NCBI GenBank assembly: GCA_023384105.1
Contig: JAHDXR010000019.1
Coordinates: forward strand, 1 to 62,125
DNA: 62,125 bases
Direction of reading: 5' to 3'
DNA from: Hyphomonadaceae bacterium
GTDB lineage: Bacteria; Pseudomonadota; Alphaproteobacteria; Caulobacterales; Aquidulcibacteraceae
Every line of letters starts with the position of its first letter. Position 1 is the first letter of the stretch. The translations under genes were made by a program, and so were the position numbers. Below, piece by piece: positions 42,241 through 51,252 of this stretch. The notes beneath the pieces were generated by a model. The model saw only the letters and a program-made list of their open reading frames with translations. It ran no database searches and was not told the origin of the DNA.

Positions 42241-44331
42241 ATGCGGGCGATTTGGTTACTTGCTGCGTCGTCGTTGGTTTTGGGCGCGACGCCGGCCTTT
42301 GCGCAGACAGCAGAAGATGAAGGTCCGTCGGTCGGCGAAATCTTCGTGACCGCACAGAAGCGCGAGGAGCGCCTGCAGGACGTGCCCATCACCGTGACGA
42401 CGATGACGGCAAGCCAGCTCGAGAACGCCGGCATGGGCAGCAGCCGCGATCTCGCCCAGGTGACGCCCGGTCTCGTCGTCGCCCAGCAAACCGTCGTGAC
42501 CCAGCCGGTGCTGCGCGGCGTCGGCACGCGCGGCGTCGGTCCAGGCGATGAAAGCACGGTGCCGATCTATATCGACGGCGTGTATTCGTCGGTGCAGCAC
42601 GCCGGCACGTTCGATCTTGCGAACGTGGAGCGGATCGAAGTGCTGAAAGGTCCGCAGGGCACGCTGTTCGGCCGCAACGCCGTGGGCGGCGCGATCTCTA
42701 TCGTGACGCGGGATCCCGCGCCGGTCCTCGAAGGATCGCTGTCGGCTTCGTACGCAAGTTTCAACCGCCGCCGCGGCGAACTCTATCTCTCCTCGCCCAT
42801 CACCGACAATCTCGGCGCCAACCTCACGCTCTACGCCTCCGAGGACGACGGCTACATTCGCGACGGGCTGCGTGGGGGCTACATCAATCCGGCCACGTCG
42901 ATCATCGGCCGCGCGAAGCTGCGCTGGGATCCGACCGCGAACACCGACGTCACGCTCGCGCTCAATTACGCGCAAAGCGAGGACAATTCGGGCCTCGTGG
43001 GACGTCCGATCGACGGCGTCACCGCGGGCGCAGCGTCGGGCGTGGCGGGCGATTACGAAGCGATGATGAACAATCTGCCGGAGTCCGTGTACTTCACGCG
43101 CGGGCTCAGCGTCACCGGGCGCCACTCGTTCGACAACTTCGACCTGACGGCCTTGGCCTCCTATCAACGCACGCGCCAGCACACGAATTCGGATAGCGAC
43201 GCTTCTCCCGCCCCGCTCGCCTTCCTAACCTTCATCGTTGGCGATGAGACGTACACGGCTGAAATCCGCGCCACCTCGAATGGAGATGGGCCGTTGCAAT
43301 GGATCGTCGGCGGATACTATTTCAACGCCGAGTCCTGCTATTGCTACTTCAATTCGGGCTCGGCGCTGCTGTTGCCGACGCAGACGTCGGAAGCCTACGC
43401 GTTGTTCGGTGAATTGACTTACGACCTGACCGATCGTCTCGCGGTGACGGGCGGCCTGCGCTACAGCATCGAGGATCGCGCCATCGAAACGCTCCGCAAC
43501 GGCGTGTTCTATGGCGCCGGCGAGGCCGATTTCGAACAGCTCTCGCCGCGTTTCACGGCGACCTATGCGCTCAGCGACACGTCGCGGGTCTATTTCACCT
43601 ATAGCCAAGGCTTCAAGAGCGGCGTCTTCAACGCAAGCTCGACGGCGCTGCCGCTCACGGCGGTCGAACCCGAAGTGCTCGACGCTTACGAGATCGGCTT
43701 CAAGTCGGAGCCGTCCCGCGCGGTGCGCTTCAATCTCTCGGCTTATTTCTACGAGCACGAGAACCTTCAAGTGAGTTCGCGCAGCCCCATAACCAACGCC
43801 ACCATCCTGCAGAACGCGGCGTCGTCGGAAATCTACGGCGCCGAAGCTCAGCTGGATTGGGCGGTGACGGATAACTTCAACCTCACCGCCGGTCTTGCCT
43901 ATACGCATGCCGAGTTCGTGAGCTTCCCGGACGCCAACATATTGACGCCGCGCCCGACCAATCTGGGCAACGTGTCGGGATTCGCCGACGTGTCGGGTTT
44001 TGCCGTGCCGCGGACGCCGGAACTGACGTTCAATCTGCGCGGCGACTACACGGCGCCGCTGGCGAGTGGAGAACTGACCATCGCCGGCAACATCTATGCG
44101 AGTTCGGAATATTACTGGAACGTGCAGAACACGCTGCGCTCGCCGGCTTTCGTCGCCGTTAACGGCCAAGTGTCGTGGACCTCGCCCGACGAAGACTACG
44201 TGCTTGGCCTGTTCGTCGAAAATCTCACCGACGACGACCGCTATCTGTCGGTGACCTCGACGTCGACGGCCAATTACGGCTCGCAGGTGCGCCCGCGGAC
44301 GGTTGGCGTGCGTGTGCAGCGCAACTTCTGA
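42241..44331 (+). CDS. TonB-dependent outer-membrane receptor 2
   Basis: 696 residues. Signal peptide (MRAIWLLAASSLVLGATPAFA, cleavage about residue 21), plug (about 35-150: GEIFVTAQKREERLQDVPI, VEVLKGPQGTLFGRNAVGG analogue) and a barrel ending in VQRNF. The ATG at 42241 follows GGGG. It shares plug motifs with receptor 1 (27119), but the barrels differ. Located between the carboxylase and a CoA-transferase, so it probably takes up a hydrophobic substrate of the island. Confidence 0.95.
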   Translation: MRAIWLLAASSLVLGATPAFAQTAEDEGPSVGEIFVTAQKREERLQDVPITVTTMTASQLENAGMGSSRDLAQVTPGLVVAQQTVVTQPVLRGVGTRGVGPGDESTVPIYIDGVYSSVQHAGTFDLANVERIEVLKGPQGTLFGRNAVGGAISIVTRDPAPVLEGSLSASYASFNRRRGELYLSSPITDNLGANLTLYASEDDGYIRDGLRGGYINPATSIIGRAKLRWDPTANTDVTLALNYAQSEDNSGLVGRPIDGVTAGAASGVAGDYEAMMNNLPESVYFTRGLSVTGRHSFDNFDLTALASYQRTRQHTNSDSDASPAPLAFLTFIVGDETYTAEIRATSNGDGPLQWIVGGYYFNAESCYCYFNSGSALLLPTQTSEAYALFGELTYDLTDRLAVTGGLRYSIEDRAIETLRNGVFYGAGEADFEQLSPRFTATYALSDTSRVYFTYSQGFKSGVFNASSTALPLTAVEPEVLDAYEIGFKSEPSRAVRFNLSAYFYEHENLQVSSRSPITNATILQNAASSEIYGAEAQLDWAVTDNFNLTAGLAYTHAEFVSFPDANILTPRPTNLGNVSGFADVSGFAVPRTPELTFNLRGDYTAPLASGELTIAGNIYASSEYYWNVQNTLRSPAFVAVNGQVSWTSPDEDYVLGLFVENLTDDDRYLSVTSTSTANYGSQVRPRTVGVRVQRNF

Positions 44332-44355
44332 CGTCTCCTCCCGTCGTCAGAGCAC

Positions 44356-44390
44356 ATGCGGCCGGCTTCCGTTGCGACGGCCGGCCGCAT
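44356..44390 (+). terminator. Hairpin after TonB receptor 2
   Basis: ATGCGGCCGG (44356-44365) and CCGGCCGCAT (44381-44390) pair perfectly over ten bases with a 15-base loop, 25 bases after the stop. There is no T run, so it may be a processing or attenuating hairpin rather than a strong intrinsic terminator. Confidence 0.5.
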
Positions 44391-44460
44391 GAGCGATATT
44401 CTCCGCCGTGAACGCCCGCCGCGGCGGCGTCGAGCATGAGGGCGCTCGTCGGAGTACGAT

Positions 44461-45684
44461 TTGGTGTCTAACGCGCTTCCGCTCAGCGGCGTCAGGGTTT
44501 TGGATCTCGGGCGTATGTTCGCCGCGCCATGGGCGGCGCAAATCCTGGGCGATCTCGGCGCGGATGTGATCAAGGTCGAGCGGCCGACCGGCGATGAAAT
44601 GCGTCATTACGGGCCGCCCTATCTGCGCGACGCCGATGGGAACGAGCTGGTCGAGTCCGCTTATACGGTGGCGTGCAACCGCAACAAGCGCTCCATCGCG
44701 GTGGATCTCGGCGCGGAAGAGGGCGTGCGCATCGTACGCGAACTCGCGCTGAAGTCGGACATCCTGATCGAGAACTTCAAAGCCGGCGATCTTGCGCGGC
44801 GCGGCCTGGACTATGCGTCGCTCAAGGCGTTGAAGCCTGAACTCGTCTATCTGTCGGTGACGGGCTTCGGACAGACCGGGCCTTACGCCAAACGTCCCGC
44901 CGTGGACGCGATCGCCCAGGCGATGGGCGGCATCATGAGCGTGACCGGCGAGGCGAACGGCGATCCGCAGCGGATCGGCGTCGTGCTGATGGACATGATG
45001 ACAGGCCTCTATGCGGCGATCTCGGCATTGGCGGCGCTGCGGCATCGCGAGATCAACCGCGCCGACGGGCAATATGTCGATCTCGCTTTGCTCGATACCG
45101 CGATGTCGGCCATGTCGCACCGCACAGCCGAGTGGTTTCTGACCGGGAATACGCCGAAACGGCGCGGCAACGGTTCGGCCGGCAACGTTCCGGCGAATAT
45201 CTTCCCCTGCAAGGACGGTACGATCTGCGTGCAGGCTGGCGGCGACGTCCAGTTCAAGAATCTGTGCCGGGCCCTCGATCGGATGAATTTCCTGGATGAC
45301 GAGCGCTTCAATACGCGTCGCGCCCGCATGGCCAACGAGGCCGCGTTGATGGAAATCCTGAACGATATTTTCCGGACGCGGACTGTCGCGGAATGGACCG
45401 ACACGCTTGTGGCTCACAACGTCTACTGCGCGCCGATTTACGATGTCGCGCAGAGCTACGCCGACACTCAGGTTCAGCACCGCCAGATCCGGCGCAAGAT
45501 CAAGCATCCGCGCGCCGGCGAGATCGATACGATCGCGAGCCCGATGCGCTTCTCGGACACGCCGGTGGCGTTCAATCGCCACCCGCCCATGGTGGGCGAG
45601 CACACCGACGAGATTCTGCGCGACATTCTGGGCTACGAAGCTCGGGCCATCGACGAACTGCGGCGTACGAACGTGATCCGCTGA
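44461..45684 (+). CDS. Class III (CaiB/BaiF-type) CoA-transferase 2
   Basis: 407 residues. Start is TTG 44461 or the adjacent GTG 44464, with GGAG at 44451. LDLGRMFAAPWAAQILGDLGADVIKVE, CNRNKRSIAVDL, FGQTGPYAKR and the catalytic Asp149 in AVDAIAQAMGG. Family members transfer CoA between acids. It is more canonical than the 7269 copy (for example GQTGPYAKRP and GNGSAGNVPANIF are typical), suggesting a different substrate. Followed by the DinB-like gene. Confidence 0.93.
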   Translation: MVSNALPLSGVRVLDLGRMFAAPWAAQILGDLGADVIKVERPTGDEMRHYGPPYLRDADGNELVESAYTVACNRNKRSIAVDLGAEEGVRIVRELALKSDILIENFKAGDLARRGLDYASLKALKPELVYLSVTGFGQTGPYAKRPAVDAIAQAMGGIMSVTGEANGDPQRIGVVLMDMMTGLYAAISALAALRHREINRADGQYVDLALLDTAMSAMSHRTAEWFLTGNTPKRRGNGSAGNVPANIFPCKDGTICVQAGGDVQFKNLCRALDRMNFLDDERFNTRRARMANEAALMEILNDIFRTRTVAEWTDTLVAHNVYCAPIYDVAQSYADTQVQHRQIRRKIKHPRAGEIDTIASPMRFSDTPVAFNRHPPMVGEHTDEILRDILGYEARAIDELRRTNVIR

Positions 45685-45827
45685 ACCGCTTGTGGCGTTC
45701 GCCCCTGCGGCCGCCGGCGATTGCGGAGAGGCGCTCGCTGCGTTTTCGAGCGGTGCGCGCATGATTCCTGTAGCCAAGCGGGAAGATTGACGATCTTTTA
45801 TCATCGAGGCCCAACCAGGTGGCGTGG

Positions 45828-46619
45828 ATGATAAAAGAAGCTCAGGATTTTCTCGCTGAAAGCGCGGCGCTGGACGCGCTGCTCGTTCCGCTGAGCGAGA
45901 GCGAGTTCGAGGCGCCCACTCAATTCAAAGGCTGGACCGTCAGCGACGTGCTCCAGCATCTTCATGTTTGGAACTGCGCCGCGGCGGCGTCCGCAAGCGA
46001 CGAGAGCAAGTATGACGCCATGGTCGCTGAGAGACGCGCCGCTGAATCCCTGCGCGCCTTCGAACGCAGCTGGATCGGCGACGTGCGCGGCCAGGCTCTC
46101 CGGGCGCTGTGGCGGGAGGGTGCAGAGGAAACGGCCGCGGTCTTTGGCGACCTCGATCCGGTGCGGCGGCTCAAATGGGCGGGACCTTCGATGAGCGCGC
46201 GCTCGTCGATCACGGCGCGGCAGATGGAGACCTGGGCCCATGGGCAGGCCGTATTCGATCTCCTGGGTGTCGAGCGCGTCGATCATGACCGTCTGCGCAA
46301 TATCGCGCGTCTCGGTGTGAGCACGTTCCGGTGGACCTATGCGGTGCGGGGGCGCGCACCGCCGCCGCAGACGCCATACGTCGAACTAGCGGCGCCGTCG
46401 GGCGAGCTGTGGACCTGGAACGGCGAGTCCGCCGAGGAGCGCGTGTGTGGGTCGGCCACCGAATTCTGCCAGGTCGTGACGCAGACCCGCAACATCGCCG
46501 ACACCGGCCTTCAAGTCGTTGGCCCCATCGCGCGAGAATGGATGTCCATGGCGCAATGCTTCGCCGGCGCCGCCTCTGACCCGCCGGCGCCCGGCGCGCG
46601 TTTCCGCAAGCGCGTGTGA
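45828..46619 (+). CDS. TIGR03084-family DinB-like putative metal-binding protein
   Basis: 263 residues from the ATG at 45828 (AGGTGG five bases upstream); an in-frame GTG nine bases earlier is possible. DinB/mycothiol-isomerase-like four-helix bundle: GWTVSDVLQHLHVWN gives His45/His47, and ITARQMETWAHGQAVFD gives Glu134 and His138, a plausible metal triad. The C-terminal half carries the extra domain of this family. Most known members are actinobacterial or linked with acyl-CoA genes; the function is not established. It follows the CoA-transferase by 143 bases. Confidence 0.8.
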   Translation: MIKEAQDFLAESAALDALLVPLSESEFEAPTQFKGWTVSDVLQHLHVWNCAAAASASDESKYDAMVAERRAAESLRAFERSWIGDVRGQALRALWREGAEETAAVFGDLDPVRRLKWAGPSMSARSSITARQMETWAHGQAVFDLLGVERVDHDRLRNIARLGVSTFRWTYAVRGRAPPPQTPYVELAAPSGELWTWNGESAEERVCGSATEFCQVVTQTRNIADTGLQVVGPIAREWMSMAQCFAGAASDPPAPGARFRKRV

Positions 46620-46761
46620 CGCGCCCCCGCGGGCTAAGGCGGATGCGTTCGAGCGCGGCCTGGCTCTCCGGCGCATGCGCGGCAATGGCCGCAAACGAAT
46701 GGAACAGCCCTTCATTGAAAATAACTTCGTTTGTGAAGTACAGTTTTCTGAGCGGGGCGCC

Positions 46762-48030
46762 ATGAGACAGGCTGGGATCGTTGTTGTTGGAGCCGGGTTG
46801 GCGGGCGCGGCCAGCGCCTATGCGCTGGCGCGTCGCGGCGCGGGCGTAACCCTGATCGATCGCGCAGAGGGCGCGGGCCAGGGCGCGAGCTTCGCCAACG
46901 CCGGCATGCTCACGCCCAGCATGTCCGATCCGTGGAACGCGCCCGGCGTGTGGCGCGATCTGCTGCGCTGGCTTGGGCGCGAAGACGCGCCGATGCTGCT
47001 GCGGCTGCGCGCGCTGCCGGGGCTGTCGCTGTGGGGGCTGCAGTTTCTCGCCAACAGCAGTCGGTCGGCGTTCGAGCGCGCGATAGCGCTCAACGTGCGG
47101 CTCGGGCTGTTCAGCATCGAGACCATGGATGCGTGGCGCAAGGAAGCGGCGTTCGACTATGACGGCGCTTGCGCCGGCACGATGAAGATCTACCGCAGCG
47201 AAGCGGCTTGGCGCGAGGGCGTCGCGAAAGCGGAAACGATGGCGCAGCTGGGCGTGGCGTTCCGCGGGCTCGATCGCGATGCGATGCTGGCGTTCGAGCC
47301 GGCGCTGGCGCCGATCGCGGACGAGCTCGCGGGCGCGGTGCATTTCCCGAACGACCAATCCGGCGACGCCAACAAGTTCGCGGTCGGGCTGAGCGAGGCG
47401 TCCGCGGCGCGCGGCGTGGTCTGCCGGTGGGGTGAGACGGTGCGCCGGCTGCGCCTAGACGGCGGCGCAGTCACGGGCGTTGTGCTGGCGAGCGGCGAGA
47501 CGATCCCAGCGGACGCCGTCGTGCTCGCAACCGGGGCGTATGCGCCAGCGCTGGCGGCGCAGGCGGGCGTGCGGCTGCCGATCCGCCCGGTGAAGGGCTA
47601 TTCGATCACCTATCCCGCCGAAGGCCTGACCCTGCCGCGGCTGCCTATCGTCGACGACGTGCTGCACGCGGCGCTGACGCCGCTCGGCAGCCGCGTGCGC
47701 GTGGCCGGAACGGCGGAGTTCACGGGATTTGACGATCGTTTGCAGCCGCGGCGGATCGACAATTTACGCGGCCTGCTGCGGCAGGTCCTGCCGGCGCAGG
47801 CCGAGGAGCTTGAGCGGCGCGGCGGCGCCGCGTGGACCGGCTTTCGGCCGATGCATGCGCGCGGCGCGCCGGCGATCGGCCGGACGGCGCGGCCGGGCCT
47901 CTATGTCAACGCGGGGCACGGCCATCTGGGCTGGACGCTCGCCGCCGGCTCGGGCGAAGCGCTGGCGCGGCTGATGCTCGGCGCCGACGATTCGTTCGAC
48001 CTCACGCCGTTCGAGCCGCGCGCGGCTTAG
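46762..48030 (+). CDS. D-amino-acid dehydrogenase-like FAD oxidoreductase (DadA family)
   Basis: 422 residues from the ATG at 46762; the frame continues upstream without similarity. FAD-binding VVVGAGLAGAASAYALARRGAGVTLIDR at the N-terminus, GQGASFANAGMLTPSMS typical of DadA, the RPVKGYSIT segment, and the C-terminal GHGHLGWTLAAGSGEALARL. Deaminates D-amino acids (D-alanine in the best-known case) with membrane or quinone acceptors. It marks the return to ordinary chromosomal genes after the island; base composition rises in GC here. Confidence 0.88.
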   Translation: MRQAGIVVVGAGLAGAASAYALARRGAGVTLIDRAEGAGQGASFANAGMLTPSMSDPWNAPGVWRDLLRWLGREDAPMLLRLRALPGLSLWGLQFLANSSRSAFERAIALNVRLGLFSIETMDAWRKEAAFDYDGACAGTMKIYRSEAAWREGVAKAETMAQLGVAFRGLDRDAMLAFEPALAPIADELAGAVHFPNDQSGDANKFAVGLSEASAARGVVCRWGETVRRLRLDGGAVTGVVLASGETIPADAVVLATGAYAPALAAQAGVRLPIRPVKGYSITYPAEGLTLPRLPIVDDVLHAALTPLGSRVRVAGTAEFTGFDDRLQPRRIDNLRGLLRQVLPAQAEELERRGGAAWTGFRPMHARGAPAIGRTARPGLYVNAGHGHLGWTLAAGSGEALARLMLGADDSFDLTPFEPRAA

Positions 48031-48072
48031 CGGCACGCTATTCCTGGGGCTCGCATCCTAGAGCGCCGCGCC

Positions 48073-48396
48073 TCAGCGCAGGAATGCGCCGGCGATCAGT
48101 CCGCCCAGGATGAGCGCGACGGTTTCGACCGCTTCGAGCGACCAGAAGATGGCGCTGCGGCGAAACGCCAGCCCCACGGCGGCGCCGATGAGAATGAATA
48201 GCGCCAACCCCGCCCACCAGCCTGCGCCGATTGCGAACGCGACCGTCAGAAGCGCGACGGCCTGGAGAAATTGCGTGGTCACCAGCAAGACGCCCGCCAG
48301 AAAGCGGCGGAATGTCTCACCGTGCTCCACGGCGAGTTCAGGATAGTTGCTGGGTTCTGGCGGCGTGGCGGTTTTGTCCGATGCGATGGCGTTCAT
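48073..48396 (-). CDS. Small membrane protein, possible COX IV-like (aa3 type)
   Basis: 107 residues from the ATG at 48396 (GGAGG seven bases upstream). A much longer minus-strand frame upstream is antisense to the P-type ATPase and is not coding. The N-terminal HGETFRRFLAGVLLV faintly resembles aa3-type cytochrome oxidase subunit IV, and three hydrophobic helices follow. Alternative: an unrelated conserved membrane protein. No oxidase genes are next to it. Confidence 0.65.
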   Translation of the reverse strand: MNAIASDKTATPPEPSNYPELAVEHGETFRRFLAGVLLVTTQFLQAVALLTVAFAIGAGWWAGLALFILIGAAVGLAFRRSAIFWSLEAVETVALILGGLIAGAFLR

Positions 48397-48561
48397 GGCG
48401 CGCCTCCGAGCGCTCCCAGTCCGCTCTGCAAATCCTCGGGACGGCCGCGCGGTTCCATTCCGCCTATGGCAATTGACGTTCATCACACGTAACACGCCGG
48501 GGTCTGCGTAAGCCGTTTGCGCCGCGCGGGCCGGCGCAAACGATAGGAAGCTGTTCAGCCG

Positions 48562-51030
48562 ATGGATCGATCTCTTCCGGACAATCGGCTTGAGACCGTC
48601 GTGCGCCAACCGGAAGGTCTGAGCGCGGAGGACGTGCGCGCGCGCCGCCAGCGCTATGGCGAGAACCACGTGCTCGAAGCCAGGCGCGGCCGCTGGTGGA
48701 GTCTGGCCGCCGACACGGCCGGCGATCCGATGGTGTGGTTTCTGGTCGGCACGGCGGGGCTGTTCGCCTGGCTGGGCGATATGGCCGAAGCGGTGGTGCT
48801 GGGCCTGGCGCTGATCCCGCTGATCGGCATGGACGCTTTCCTGCACTGGCGCACGCAAGCGTCGACTGAAGGCCTGCGCGAGCGTTTGGCGTCGCACGCG
48901 CGCGTCGTGCGCGACGGCGCGGAAGCGGAGGTGGCGGCGACCGAACTCGTGCCGGGCGATCTGGTGGTGCTGGGTCCCGGCGAATGGGCGCCGGCGGACG
49001 GCATTATCGAGACCTGCGCCGGCCTGCAGGCGGACGAATCTTCGCTGACCGGCGAGGCGATGCCGGTTGAAAAGACCGCGCTTGAGGCAGGGCGGCCGCT
49101 CGGCGCCGGCGCCGCCGTCGGCGAACAGCACTGGATGCTCGCCGGCGCGCGCGTGCTGACCGGCGAGGCGCGCGTGCGCCTCGCATTCACCGGCGCCGAT
49201 ACGCTCTACGGCCAGATCGTGCGCTCGGTGCACGCCGAGAGCCGCGAGCGCACGCCGCTGCAGCATGCGATCATGCGTCTGGTCGGCGTGCTGCTGGTTG
49301 TGGCGCTGGCGGCCTGCCTGGCGTTGGCGCTGGCGCGCTGGCTGCAGGGACATGGGCTGGTCGATGCGCTGCTCAGCGCGGTCACGCTCGCGGTGGCGGC
49401 GCTGCCCGAGGAATTTCCAGTCGTCTTCACCTTCTTTCTCGGCGTGGGCGTATTCCGGCTGGCGCGGCGGCGCGCCCTGGTGCGCCGCGGCGTGGCGGTG
49501 GAGAATATCGGCCGCGTCAGCTGCATCTGCTCCGACAAGACCGGAACGCTCACCGAAGGCCGGCTCAGCCTTGAGCACGTGCTCGCCGCGCCGGGCTATG
49601 AGCCCGCGGATGTCCTGCGCGTCGCCGCGCGCGCGTCACGGCGGGAAAGCGATGATCCGCTTGATCTCGCCATCCTCGAACGCGGCGGCGACGCCGCCGA
49701 CGAAATCGTCGCCACCTTTCCCTTTGCCGAGAACCGCCGCAGCGAGACCTCGATCCGCCGAAACGCGCAAGGCTTGGTCGCCAGTGTCAAAGGCGCGCCG
49801 GAAACGGTGCTGGCGCTGACACGGCTCAGCGAGGACGAAAAAGCGCTATGGATCGGCCGCGTCGAGGAATTGGCGGCCGACGCGCACAAGGTGATCGCCT
49901 GCGCCGAGCTGCGGCTGGAGAGCTGGAATGGCGAGGAGCCGGCGGGGGATTACACGTTCGCCGGGCTGCTCGCGTTCGAGGACCCGCTGCGCGAAGGCGC
50001 CGCCGAGGCGGTCGCCGACGCGCGCGCGGCGGGCATTCGCGTCATCGTGGTCACCGGCGATCACGCCGCCACTGCGCGCGCCGTAGCTCAGGCGCTCAAT
50101 CTCGGCGGCGGCGCGCCGGTGATCATTGACGGCGAGGCGCTTGCGCGCCGGCTGCAGGGCGGGGCTGAAGACGCGCTCTGCGGTTTCGATGTGGTCGCGC
50201 GCGCAACGCCGGCGCAAAAACACGCGCTGGTGCAGCGTCTGCGCGAAGCGGGTGAGATCGTCGCCGTCACCGGCGACGGCGTGAACGACGCGCCGGCGTT
50301 GCGCGCAGCCGATATCGGCATCGCCATGGGGCGGCGCGGCGCGCAAACCTCGCGCGAAGTCGCGTCGATCGTCCTGCTTGACGACAGCTTCGGCACGATC
50401 GTGCGCGCGATCGCGGAAGGGCGGCAGCTGTTCCGCAATCTCCGGCTCTCGTTCGCGTATCTTTTGATGATGCACGGCCCGCTGGTGACGACCGCGGCGG
50501 TGATCCCGTTCCTGGGCGGACCTTTGCTCTATTTGCCGGCGCATATCGTCTGGCTCGAACTGATCATGCATCCGACGGCGCTGCTCGTGTTCCAGGAGCT
50601 GCCGGAGAATGATGGCCGCGCGATCGGCGAGCGCCCGTCGCGCGGCTTCTTCAGCCAGGCGCAGTGGGCGGCGATCGCGGTGATCGCCGCGCTGCTGACA
50701 GCGACTGTGTTCGCCGCCTACCAGCACGGAATGAGCGTGGGCGTCGAATACGCGCGCGGCATGGCGCTGGCCCATCTCGTGTTCGCGAACGCCGCGGTGG
50801 CCGCGGCGCTCAGCCGGCTGCAGACGCGCACGGCGATGCTCACCTTCGCCGGCACGGTGCTTTCCGTGTTTGTGTTCATTCAGATTCCGGCTGTCGCCGA
50901 CGCGCTGCATCTCACGCCGTTGCGCCCCGCCGATCTCGCTTGGGCCGCCATCGGCGCAGCTCTGGCTGGCGTCGCCACCTGGCTGCTGCGCGAGCGCACG
51001 GCCAAGCCTCAAGCACGCGCGGCCGCCTAA
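48562..51030 (+). CDS. P-type cation-transporting ATPase
   Basis: 822 residues, P2-like organisation: N-terminal cation-ATPase domain, actuator TGEAMPVEK (163-171), phosphorylation DKTGT with Asp325, hinge GDGVNDAP (571-578) and a C-terminal membrane bundle. The helix-4 ion motif is LPEEFP (281-286). PEEFP differs from the PEGLP of calcium pumps and is seen in bacterial ATPases of uncertain ion specificity. No metal-binding N-terminal CxxC domain, so not a copper or zinc pump. Substrate ion open. Confidence 0.93.
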   Translation: MDRSLPDNRLETVVRQPEGLSAEDVRARRQRYGENHVLEARRGRWWSLAADTAGDPMVWFLVGTAGLFAWLGDMAEAVVLGLALIPLIGMDAFLHWRTQASTEGLRERLASHARVVRDGAEAEVAATELVPGDLVVLGPGEWAPADGIIETCAGLQADESSLTGEAMPVEKTALEAGRPLGAGAAVGEQHWMLAGARVLTGEARVRLAFTGADTLYGQIVRSVHAESRERTPLQHAIMRLVGVLLVVALAACLALALARWLQGHGLVDALLSAVTLAVAALPEEFPVVFTFFLGVGVFRLARRRALVRRGVAVENIGRVSCICSDKTGTLTEGRLSLEHVLAAPGYEPADVLRVAARASRRESDDPLDLAILERGGDAADEIVATFPFAENRRSETSIRRNAQGLVASVKGAPETVLALTRLSEDEKALWIGRVEELAADAHKVIACAELRLESWNGEEPAGDYTFAGLLAFEDPLREGAAEAVADARAAGIRVIVVTGDHAATARAVAQALNLGGGAPVIIDGEALARRLQGGAEDALCGFDVVARATPAQKHALVQRLREAGEIVAVTGDGVNDAPALRAADIGIAMGRRGAQTSREVASIVLLDDSFGTIVRAIAEGRQLFRNLRLSFAYLLMMHGPLVTTAAVIPFLGGPLLYLPAHIVWLELIMHPTALLVFQELPENDGRAIGERPSRGFFSQAQWAAIAVIAALLTATVFAAYQHGMSVGVEYARGMALAHLVFANAAVAAALSRLQTRTAMLTFAGTVLSVFVFIQIPAVADALHLTPLRPADLAWAAIGAALAGVATWLLRERTAKPQARAAA

Positions 51031-51073
51031 AGCGCCGCCCCATGGACCGCCGGCGCCGACGCCCCGTTTCTAC

Positions 51074-51096
51074 TTTAGATAGCATTTGCTACTAAA
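51074..51096. promoter_or_regulatory. Inverted repeat upstream of lepA
   Basis: TTTAGATAGCA, then TGCTACTAAA, forms an imperfect inverted repeat in a short AT-rich island between the ATPase and lepA, about 155 bases before the lepA ATG. It could be a regulatory site or an RNA hairpin. The rest of the gap up to 51252 is GC-rich and shows nothing recognisable. Confidence 0.35.
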
Positions 51097-51252
51097 TTCC
51101 GCTTTGCGCTCGCTTCGGTGATCGCTTGGCCGCCGCGGTTTCGGCCCCGGCTGGGTGCTCTTCGCGCTGACGCCGAATCGGGCGGCAATCCGCCCCGTAT
51201 CCGCAGCGTGCAAGCTTGGCGGTTCGCCCGGCCTCCTGTACCCACCCCGCCC

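Noticed and set aside
46519-46761. Upstream extension of the DadA-like frame
   Set aside because: Overlaps the DinB-like gene and lacks similarity; the FAD motif begins just after the ATG at 46762.
48397-49578. Long minus-strand frame joined to the small membrane protein
   Set aside because: The part beyond 48396 is antisense to the P-type ATPase and without similarity; a GGAGG site supports the start at 48396.
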